From the NCBI GenBank assembly GCA_033807775.1, contig JAWVWS010001019.1:186001-250000 (forward strand): a stretch of DNA of 64,000 nucleotides. Reading direction: 5' to 3'. Of this stretch, positions 21,479 through 31,013 are shown piece after piece. This DNA is from Saussurea involucrata. Its lineage: Eukaryota; Streptophyta; Magnoliopsida; Asterales; Asteraceae. The number at the start of each line of letters is the position of its first letter. The stretch's first letter is position 1. The notes beneath the pieces were generated by a model. It was not told the origin of the DNA. It saw only the letters and a list, made by a program, of their open reading frames with translations, and searched no databases. The position numbers and the translations under genes were made by a program.

Positions 21479-24417
21479 ATGTTCAACCCCCTTCAATAGA
21501 ACACCCTCCTGAGTTAGAGCTTAAACCATTGCCTTTCCACTTGAAATATGCTTATCTCGCTAAGGATAATAAACTTCCCGTTATTATCTCCTCCAAACTT
21601 AGCGAGAACCAAGAACAACGTATGATTGATTTGTTGTTGAAGCATAAGAAAGCAATTGGTTGGACCATAGCGGACATTAGAGGTATTAGCCCCTCTTTAT
21701 GTCAACATAAGATTAACTTGGAGAGTGACCACCCTGGAAAAGTCCAACCTCAAAGAAGGTTGAATCCCATAATGAAGGAGGTAGTTAAGAAAGAAGTTTT
21801 GAAGTGGTTAGACGCTGGTATCATCTACCCAATAGCTAGTAGTTGTTGGGTAAGCCCCGTCCAATGTGTCCCTAAAAAGGGAGGGACGACCGTAGTGAAG
21901 AACGAAAAGAACGAGCTCATTCCCACTAGAACTGTAACGGGGTGGAGAATTTGCATGGACTATAGACAACTCAACTTGGCCACTAAGAAAGACCACTACC
22001 CCCTACCTTTCATCGACCAAATGCTTGATCGGTTAGCGGGAAAGGAATTTTATTGTTTTCTAGATGGATACTTTGGATACAACCAAATCCATATCGCCCC
22101 CGAGGACCAAGAAAAGACCACCTTTACTTGTCCCTACGGTACTTTTGCATTCCGGAGGATGCCATTTGGATTGTGTAATGCCCCAGCTACTTTCCAACGT
22201 TGTATGATGGCCATTTTTACTGACATGATTGAGGACACCATAGAAGTTTTTATGGATGACTTTTCTGTGATAGGGACATCATTTGACAACTGCCTAGGAA
22301 ATCTAGAGAAAAGCCTAGTGAGATGTGAGACCCACGGCCTTATTTTAAATTGGGAAAAATGTCATTTTATGGTAGAAGAGGGTATTGTCCTAGGCCATCT
22401 TATTTCAAAAAGAGGGTTAGAAGTTGATAAAGCCAAGCTTGAGGTAGTGGCACAACTTCCCGAACCCACAACTGTAAAAGGCATTCGGAGTTTTTTGGGT
22501 CATGCGGGTTTTTATAGGAGGTTCATCAAAGATTTTTCGAAAATAACAAAACCCTTATGCAACCTGTTACAACACGAAAAAGATTTCATTTTTACAAAAG
22601 AATGCCGAAATGCTTTTGAAACAATCAAGGAAGCCTTAGTCACAGCACCCATAGTGACCACTCCTGACTGGTCACTCCCATTCGAAGTGATGTGTGATGC
22701 CAGCGATTGGGCTGTGGGGGCTGTTCTCGAACAGAAAAAGAACAAAGTTTTTCACCCCATTTATTATGCAAGTAAAACACTGATTGAAGCTCAGATTAAT
22801 TACACAGTAACTGAAAAAGAATTACTTGCGGTGGTGTTTACTTTTGATCATTTCAGGTCATACTTGATAGGGACGAAGGTCATAGTGCACACGGATCATG
22901 CAGCGATAAAATACTTGATCAACAAGGCTGATTCCAAGCCTCGCTTGATTAGGTGGGTTTTATTGCTACAAGAATTTGACCTTGAGATCGTTGATAGAAA
23001 AGGAACAAGCAATCAGATAGCTGACCATTTGTCCAGGCTCGAGAAGATAGTGGGCACTGTTGATCCCACTCCGGTCAGAGAGAATTTTCCCGATGAACAA
23101 TTGTTATCAGCCCAACATCTCGAAAATAATATTCCTTGGTATGCTGACATTGCAAACTTCTTAGCAAGTGGACTGAAACCCCATGGGATGAGTGGACAAC
23201 CATTTAAAAAGTTTTTACATGATATACTACAATATGTTTGGGATGACCCGTTCTTATATAGGATAGGGACGGACCAAATATTGAGGCGTTGTATCCATGG
23301 GAGTGAGCAACATCAAATACTCCATGGTTGTCACACATCCCACTACGGTGGCCACTTTGGTGGAAACCGCACTGCTGCAAAAATCTTGCAAAGTGGGTTC
23401 TTTTGGCCCACTGTGTTTCAAGACTCGTATGAATTTGTGAAAAATTGTGAGCAATGTCAACGCACCGGGAACATTTCGCAAAGGAACGAGATGCCTCTTA
23501 ACAACATTCTAGAGGTAGAACTGTTTGATGTTTGGGGGATTGATTTCATGGGACCCTTTCCAAATTCCAATAATAGTTTTTATATCTTGGTTGCGGTAGA
23601 CTATGTTTCAAAATGGGTGGAAGCCATTGCGTGTCATTCTAATGATGCCAATACCGTGGTAAAGTTTTTGCATAAAAATATTTTCACTCGATTTGGAACA
23701 CCACGGGCATTGATTAGTGACGAAGGAACCCATTTTGTAAACAAAGTCATGGTCTCGGTCCTTTCTAAATATGACATACATCATAGAGTGGCCACCGCAT
23801 ACCATCCGCAAACCAACGGTTTAGCCGAGCTTTCAAACCGAGAAATCAAAGGAATTTTGGAAAAAGTTGTTAAACCGCACCGTAAAGATTGGTCAACCAA
23901 ACTCGATGATGCTCTTTGGGCCTATCGCACGGCCTACAAAACTCCCTTGGGAATGTCTCCGTTTAAATTGGTTTTTGGCAAAGCTTGCTATTTACCGATT
24001 GAATTGGAGCACAAGGCATTTTAGGCCCTAAAAGAGCTTAACATGAGTGAGGATGCTGCATGAATTAAGCGGAGTTTACAATTGCATGAGTTAGAAGAGT
24101 TGCGTTACCACTCTTATGAAAACGCAAAGTTGTACAAGGAAAAGACCAAGATGTGGCATGATCGAAGAATCAACCATAGGGAGTTCATGGAGGGACAACA
24201 GGTATTATTGTTCAATTCCCGTCTTAAACTCTTTCCAGGAAAGCTAAAATCACGTTGGACGAGACCATACACCATTGTCAAGGTAAGTCCCTTTGGAACA
24301 GTAGAGTTGAAGTCCCCACAGTCTGGTCAAATCTTTAAAGTCAATAGGCAGAGGGTGAAACATTTTCTGAATGAGAGTGCCCACATTCCATCCCACTCTC
24401 CACCACACTATGGTTAA
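21460..24417 (+). pseudogene. Athila-1 pol: RT, RNase H, integrase (two nonsense codons)
   Basis: 854 codons are open up to TAG at 24022, where a Trp is expected; TGA at 24061 follows, then the frame continues to 24417. There is no ATG at the start: it was part of the gag-pol frame. RT: MDYRQLN (~166-172), first Asp in FLDGYFGYNQ (D202), catalytic FMDD (264-267). RNase H: CDASDWAVGA (D413), TEKELLAV, HTDHAA. Integrase: His/Cys zinc-binding part ending C663xxC666, then core D695, D754, E790 with canonical 35-residue D-to-E spacing. The C-terminal part after the stops has QQVLLFNSRLKLFPGKL and ends PHYG. Without the stops the catalytic sites would all be present. Confidence 0.95.
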
Positions 24418-24907
24418 GAAACATCGGGACCACTTGTAAATATTTTATTTCAGTTGTTTGCTGTCTTTTTTATTATTTTTGGTATTTTTAATTCTGCATG
24501 GTAGTTTGTTTTAATGTGTGTAGGAGAAAGTGCCACTTTTTTGGAGGAAAAATCAACTAAAATCTTCGCAGTGGGCAGGAGCAAGTCCCTGCGCTCCCCA
24601 CTCCCGGTCTGACATAAGAAGGGACGGTTTTTGGGGGGCCCAAGGCTGACATCTATCAACTTTTACTTACACAAAGGTCACCTTTTGCTGCCACTTGTCC
24701 TAGTCTCGCCATTTTCCAAGAAAAGCTATCATTTCTAATCTCTCTCTCTCTCTCTCCAAAAGCAACTGTTCCCTCCCATACTAACCAAAAGAAAACCCTT
24801 TTTCCTATTCAAAACAAAACCACTCTTTCTACAAAATACTTACACTCTTCATCTCTCTCTCTCACGAAGCTAAACCGAAAAAAAAAACCTTCCTAAAACC
24901 CTAAACA
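24418..24907 (+). other. Spacer between pol and the extra ORF in Athila-1
   Basis: Non-coding. Carries CAGTGGGCA and CCCCACTCCC words (24569-24605) and a CT-rich run with TCTCTCTC tracts (24735-24875) just before the ATG. The CT-rich stretch resembles a plant 5' untranslated leader; a separate mRNA is inference. Confidence 0.5.
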
Positions 24908-26920
24908 ATGGCTAGAAGCAAAAGGCTTAATAACCACCCCGATGCACCCACACGTCCGGCGGTCCGCCGCAGAACCACCGACGACCACCCGCCGGAAACC
25001 GTGACTGGCGACCTAAACGAACCGCCGCCGATCTCCGGTAAAAATCCGATAGTCACTGATGTTCCAGATACGGGTTCGTTCAAGTAGGGGAGTCCAATGG
25101 GTGTTTCTTCATCAAAAGTGGCGGACTCCAGTTCTAGCCATTTCGTTGAAGAGGCATTTCAAGCTGAGGAAGAAGAAAGGAGATTGGAAGAGGAGTACAA
25201 CCAAAGAATTGTTGCCATTCGAAAAAGAAAAGAAGAAGTCGAGAAAAGGAGGCGAGAGGAAGAGGAAAGGGTGCGAAAAGAGGAAGAGGAAAGGGTGCGA
25301 AAAGAGGAGGAAGAAAGGAGATTGGAAGAAGCAAGGATTAAGGCTGAGAAAGAGAGGATATTCGAGGAAGAAAGAAAGAGGGCAGAGGCTGAAGTGTTCG
25401 ATGAAGAAGAGAAGTTGAGAAGGCAGGTTGAGGAAGAGTACCAACACCATTACAGTCAAATGGATAATACCGTGGATATGGAAGCGCTGCGGAAGGGTGC
25501 CCACAGTGAGGAGAACCCCATCACTCGGGCTATGAGGAAAAGAGGAATGGTCACCAGGTCAAGGGTGACCATGCAGCAGAGGTCACCAACCAAAAAGCCG
25601 CGAAGACAATCATCGGGTAAAGGTAAGGGTCTCGAACCCTCTTTGAGTTCATCTTCTGTGGAAATTGATGCAGGGAGTGAACAATTGCCATCTGAAAGCC
25701 CACACCATTCCACTGTGGGGACTGAACATGCCCCCAGTGGGGTGCCTAGGCAGTTCACAACTCCCTTAGTAGCAGCCCACTATGCTTTTATTTCAAATCA
25801 AAAGCTGAACTTAGAGAGGGGCTTCGACCCCGACTTTATAGAGGCCAACTCATTTGTGAAAAATAGAATTTTAGTGCAAGATTGGTGGACATTGGCATCT
25901 GCCAATCGTCGAGAAAATGCCTCGTTGGTGCGGGAGTTTTACGCCGAGGCTTCCCAAAAGAAGGACCCCATTGTGAAAGTTCGGGGTCGAACCGTGAGGT
26001 ATTCAGCAGATGCAATTAATCGGGTTCTAGGAAGGATCCCCGCAGTTTGTGATTTTACACAGTTTTTAAAGAAAATGACCCCGGCAAATGAGGATCTTAT
26101 TTTGAAAGAAATAGCAGTTGAAGGGAAGACATGGGATAAAGACGGCCAAAGGAAGTGTCTGCACGCTAGCTCCCTCACTACTGAGGCCGCTGTGTGGTTC
26201 CAATTCCTCCGTGCCTCTTTGTCCCCAACATCGCATGATACGAATCTTTCAATGCACAAGTGTGCCTTACTGTTTTGCATCCTCACTGGGAAAAAGATCA
26301 ATCTGGGAGTTGTTATGCACGCTGCCATTCATCAAGCCCGCACCCGTAAAAAGGTAATCTTGCCCCTCCCTTGTCTCATTACTATGTTGCTAATAGAAGC
26401 TGGAGTGCCCTCAGCTGCAGATGATCAGTGGCTTGTTTCAACAAGCAATATCAGTGTGGCAACCATACACAAAATGGGCCGAGCAATCACCACTCCTCCC
26501 CGAGAGCATGTCGATGATGATCCCACTTTGGGGAGTGCTAATCCCACTGTGAGGATCGCTGATGAGCACACTGTGAGAACTGCTAGTATCCCACTCCACA
26601 ACCCCACTGCAGGAACCGCAAGCACAAGCAACCCCCTGACAACCATTTTGCAAGCTTTGACATCTCTCACCTATCGCATTGAACTAATGGAGGCTCAGCA
26701 GAAGCATGCCAACCGAGCCACCGAATCCTTTTGGATGTACACGAGGGACAGAGACATAGTTATGAACCAGATGTTGCAAGAAGCTAATCCCGAATTGGCC
26801 GCACAGCTCCCTGAATTTCCAGAAGGTATTTGCCCCTCCAATGAAAGTGAAGATGAGTTCAGTGAGGACTCTGGCGACAGTTCACCACAACAAACCCCAA
26901 CCCATTCAATGGTTTGTTAA
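24908..26920 (+). pseudogene. Athila-1 extra ORF with 'putative plant transposon protein' domain (one nonsense codon)
   Basis: Starts at ATG 24908 (MARSKRLNNHP), basic and Pro-rich. TAG at 25085-25087 is codon 60; the same frame then runs to 26920. Residues counted from 25097: ~20-120 is an extreme Glu/Arg/Lys coiled coil (VRKEEEERVRKEEEE repeat), then a basic nuclear-signal-like patch (KKPRRQSSGKGKG). ~225-430 is the domain I recognise as the plant 'putative plant transposon protein' family (LVREFYAEAS, VRGRTVRYSADAINRVLG, LTTEAAVWFQFL). The C-terminal part is acidic and contains NPTVRIAD, near a matching TTVRIAD in gag. No signal peptide or clear membrane segment. Position matches the env-like ORF of Athila elements; its function is not known. 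Confidence 0.85.
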
Positions 26921-27777
26921 AACTTTGGTTTCCACTCATGATGCTCCCTAAAACAATTTTAATTTCTGTTTGGTTTGATTTTATGCCTATGGCTAGGCTT
27001 TTGACACTTTGCTGAATTCTTATTTTGGTTCGTAATACATGAAATCCTACCGCTCGGTAGGTACTTTTGGGTACTAACGTATTTGTTGTTTGAATGCTTG
27101 TTTAATCTCGTTTCCATTTCAAGGTACAACTTTCGGCTTCCGACTTAAAAAGGTCACTTTTGTAAGTACAAATCTCAACTTGTCCCGTGAAATGATTTAG
27201 GCCGTTTTTCGCATCCAAACACAACCCTTTTTGCATCCCCAAAACACCTCGTTCATCCCTATTTCCATGTCACAGGGGGGACACTGTGCAATTTTAAGTT
27301 TGAGGTGGGAACTTCCAGAGTGACTTCCAGTCTTCCCACAGTGGGGACACTGTGAGGTTATAAGTTTGAGGTGGGTAAGCCATACCCACCTCCAAAAAAA
27401 AGAGAAAAACACAAAAATACAAAAACAGAAGAAAAATGGAGTATCACTAACAAAATTGATGGTGTGCCTTTTCTGGACCATCAAAGTGCTCACTCCCAGA
27501 AAAAGATGGTGTGCCTATTCTGGACCATCAGAATACCCACTTTCAAGAAAAAATAGCCATACCCAAATAAAGCCTGAAAGTGTACGTGCTTACCCTTACA
27601 AAATACAAAACACCCACTTCTTGAAATAAAAATCTCAAAGCGAGATCTCCGGTCCATGTTTGGAAATACTTGCCAAAACCCTTGGGAAAATATTCAAAGC
27701 CATAAACCCTTCGAACCCAAGAAAGCCCTATTGATTAATGGTAAACAAGGGAAAGATTTCGTCAAATACAAAAGTGA
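26921..27777 (+). other. Athila-1 3' non-coding region with repeated polypurine-like tracts
   Basis: No protein-coding signal. TAAGTTTGAGGTGGG-type tracts occur at about 27295-27309 and 27361-27375, ahead of the true tract next to the 3' LTR. The first two are each closely preceded by GGGGACACTGTG. Interrupted at 27777 by the LARD insertion. Confidence 0.65.
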
Positions 27778-28189
27778 TGTAAAGCCCGTATCCCGGTATG
27801 TAATTTATTAGTCTTAATTATTTTCTTTCAAGTTTGATTTATCGTGGTTTCCGTTAAAGGGGTTAGTCGAGTTGGGTCTAATCGTTAAATTATCGGAACT
27901 TTTGGTTAGTTGCGAGAGGTTGATAAGTGGAGGGGCTAATTGTGCCAAAGGCCCAAAAACCCCCCATGGGTTTCGGCCTATGCAGTAAAGTGGCAAGATC
28001 CATATGTTTTGTAGGGTGTTGGTGGCGTGTGAAGTAAACAAAAGAAAAAAAAATTAATTAAAACCCTTGATTTGTTGTTGTGTGGCGTGAGAAGGAAAAC
28101 CAAGAAACAAAACCACAAAGAAAACCTACGGCGGCTATCCCCTTCCCCTTTCCCGTTCATTATCGCCGGCCGAGAGAGAGAAACCGAGA

Positions 28190-28258
28190 GTAGAGAAGAG
28201 AGAGTTCGCCGGAGAAGAGGGAGTTCGCCGGAGAAGAGAGAGTTTGCCGGAGAGAAGG
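28190..28258 (+). repeat. ~18-bp minisatellite in the LARD 5' LTR (3 units)
   Basis: Units close to TTCGCCGGAGAAGAGRGAG. The matching position in the 3' LTR (about 34378-34454) has four units, so the number changed after insertion. Confidence 0.8.
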
Positions 28259-29490
28259 AGGGGCTGCATCGAGGTAACCGTGTTGTCGTTTCGTTGTTTT
28301 CTTTGGTTTTGTTCGTCGCAAGTGTACCGCAAATCGCCACCACCACCGCCGCTGCACGCCGCTGTGGTGGCGGCAGTGGGTGCGTGGGTGTGTGGGTTTG
28401 TGCGGGTGTGAAGTTGCGGAGGAGTCGGGAGTGGGTGACGTTGGGAGGTCTCGCCGGAGGGTGTTACCGTAACCCTCGTCGCCGCCGCCAACCACCACCG
28501 CCGTCGGAGGCGGTAGGGGGTGGTGCACGGTTGTTGTCCAGCGTAGTACAGCCCTTTCCAGTAAGCTTGTAGGTTGTTCGGGTCTGTTTGGATTAAGCAT
28601 TGACTTAATGGGATTATAACCTTTAGTTATCATTTTATGTGAAAACGTTTGTCTGCCACTGTTTTACGACGGCCAGAACCTTTCCGTCGTTGGTCGGATT
28701 GAGGCAAATCCGGTGCCCACGGTTCACATTCTGTGCCGGGCACACTTTTCGTGTTTTAGCGGAAGTCCGGTTCGGCTTCTAGATAGGCGTAATTTGGCTG
28801 TCTATACAGCAGGTCCGGATGTGGCAGATCGCGTTCCGTTTTAAAAGTCACAGTTTCTGCCACTGTTTTGGGAAAGCAATAACTTCTGCTACGAATGTCG
28901 GATTGGGATGAAACCAGTGCCAAAAGTTCCCATTCTGAGTTTAGTAAGTTTCTTATGTTTTGCGAAAAAACCAGTTCGGACCATAGCTAGTGTCAAACTG
29001 CTGTTTTGTACTGAAAGGTACTGTTTTTCGCTGTGCAGTTAACCAGTTTTGTAAAATCCATAATAAATTGTAGAAAAATCGTTAGAGCGCGTGCGATATG
29101 TCCCTGGAACCGTAAGACATGGGAATTTGTGTTTATGGAAAAATATTTCTGGTTTAATCAGTTTTTGAGGGGTTAAACAGGTCCCGAACAGACCTGCGTG
29201 TTGAGAGTAAAATATGGAATTTATGCGTTTTAAAGCTAGTAGTCGTGGCCTTGGTTTGGGGGCGTCATTTTGATAAGTGTTAACGTTCGTTTAGGTGTCG
29301 GGAAGTGATCTTGGATTTGTGGAGCTTGAATTGTTGTTTGAGAGCTAGGCGCGCTTACGAGGTGAGTTCTCTCACTATAACTAATGTCGGTTACTTTTTA
29401 CATTACGACTTGTACGTGTGTGGTAGTTTTCATTGTTTGTGATGCGGGACTAAATAGTGGGGCGTCTAGTCGAACCTTTATTGTTATGAC

Positions 29491-29684
29491 TACGCGGGTG
29501 GCGTAGGAGTTCGGTGGGGCCGAGGTTTATATACGCGGGTGGCGTAGTAACTCGGTGGGGCCGAGGTTTATATACTCAGGTGGAGTAGTGACTCGGCGGG
29601 GCCGAGGTTTATATACGCGGGTGGCGTAGGAACCCGGGGGAGCCGGGTAATGCTTGCACGGTTATTGTGTGGTCGGGTGGACCA
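29491..29684 (+). repeat. Array of nine small hairpins with G-rich 5-nt loops (LARD 5' LTR)
   Basis: Nine inverted repeats in a row, each with a 4-6-bp stem and a 5-nt loop of form NGGNR. Stems/loops: TACGC-GGGTG-GCGTA (29491), TCGG-TGGGG-CCGA (29511), TACGC-GGGTG-GCGTA (29532), CTCGG-TGGGG-CCGAG (29551), TACTC-AGGTG-GAGTA (29573), CTCGG-CGGGG-CCGAG (29592), TACGC-GGGTG-GCGTA (29614), ACCCGG-GGGAG-CCGGGT (29632), TGGTC-GGGTG-GACCA (29670). It looks like a ~41-bp minisatellite of two hairpins per unit, but both arms change together between units, which a plain minisatellite would not require. Confidence 0.85.
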
Positions 29685-30083
29685 GCTTATGCCTTTGGGT
29701 GGGATGGTATAGGTATGCATGTTTATGATTTGTTCGTAGACTTGTATGCTGTTTATGTGCAATTATCTGTTTAGAGGTGGTGTGGAAATAACTGTGTTAT
29801 TTATGGTGTCTGAATTCACTAAGCTTCGTGCTTACCCTTTCCCAATAAAATTGTGGTTCCAGGTACGAGTGGCTCCAAGGCGTGACGAGTACACACTGGC
29901 GCGTGGGAAGAGTTGATTACTTTTATGATTTTAATTTTAGACATTTATTCCGCTGTTTATTGTTCGTGAGAATATTAATTATGAGTTTGCAAACGAAACG
30001 ACTGAATTATTAAATGAGTTTTTATTAATGAAATGTTACTTTAAAAATTTTAAATTCCTTGTAATTTTTGGGACGTTACAACT

Positions 30084-30095
30084 TGGTATCAGAGC
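30084..30095 (+). promoter_or_regulatory. Primer-binding site, tRNA-iMet type (LARD)
   Basis: TGGTATCAGAGC, three bases after the 5' LTR end. Confidence 0.93.
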
Positions 30096-30280
30096 ACGGC
30101 TTGAGTGAATCAAACGCATGTCAGTGTGTTTGATCTCAAGTTTGCGGCTATAAAAATTTCTTTAAAGTTTTTGGGAAATAAAAAGAAGGAAAAATCTGTT
30201 TGAGGAACGGTGATCGAGGGTGCAGTGTGTACAGTCAGCCGGAGCCAAAGGGGAAAGGTACGGTACTTAGTGTGTTTATT

Positions 30281-31013
30281 GCTTTCTAGATCATAGGGTA
30301 TGCATGCTAGATTGCCTGTTGTTGACACTGTACTGTATGTTGACTGCTTGCTAGTAGGAATCAATGCTAGTTATAGTAGGTTGTTAAGTGAAGGCCCTAT
30401 ACGTTGTATGCAGTAGGAATCATATAGCCTTAGAATATTTGATTTAGTTCTATTGCGCAGCTCTTGTTTGAGTCCAACCGTTCTAGGATAGAATCTTGTA
30501 TTCGAATGTCTATTTGATTCACGCTGCATGCGACTGGGTATTCGCGAGGCAACTCGTTATGGCTAACAGGGATTCCGTTGTAGCAAGGGTAGTGGGATGA
30601 GATGAAAATCCTAGTGAGCTGGGAATAGCTTTTACATATGAGTACGTATGCAAAATTGCTTTCTAGAACATAGGAGTATGTATGCTAGATTGCTTGGTAC
30701 TTAATACACTGTATTGTATGGTTGTTACTTGCTATTAGGAACTTATGCTAACTTTGATAGGTTGTTAAGCGGATGCACTATAGGTTGTATGCGGTAGGAA
30801 CCGAATAGCCTTAGAATGTTGGATTTAGTTCTATTGCGCAGCTCTTGTTTGAGTCCAACCGTTGTAGGATAGAATCTTATATTCGAATGTCTATCTGGTT
30901 TCCACTGTATACGACTGTGCGTTCACGAGGCGACTCGTCAGGGTTAGTGGGGGTTCCGCCCTAGCAAGGGTAGTGAGGTATTATGATTATTCCTAGGGAG
31001 CTAGGAAGAGTGT
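30281..31013 (+). repeat. Direct tandem duplication of ~377 bp in the LARD core
   Basis: Copy 1 begins GCTTTCTAGATCATAGG at 30281 and copy 2 begins GCTTTCTAGAACATAGG at 30658. Both carry the same internal landmarks (CTATTGCGCAGCTCTTG, GAGTCCAACCGTT) and end near AGGAAGAG or GGGAATAG. The copies have diverged, clearly more than the LTR pair, so the duplication predates this insertion. Confidence 0.85.

Larger units (their letters stand above)
27778..30080 (+). repeat. 5' LTR of the LARD
   Basis: 2303 bp. Contains an ~18-bp minisatellite (three units, about 28190-28258), a CCACCACCGCC-rich stretch, and the hairpin array at 29491-29684. Ends GACGTTACA before the primer site. The related single LTR at 50124-52380 confirms the family. 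Confidence 0.95.

Noticed and set aside
21440..21480. Programmed -1 frameshift between Athila-1 gag-protease and pol
   Set aside because: No slippery heptamer plus structure that I can point to, and relatives usually have one gag-pol frame. A 1-base deletion in a T run explains it better.
28072..28633. Arg-, Pro- and His-rich ORFs on both strands in the LARD LTR
   Set aside because: They follow GC-rich minisatellite and CCACCACC tracts, are present on both strands and recur in each LTR. Composition explains them.
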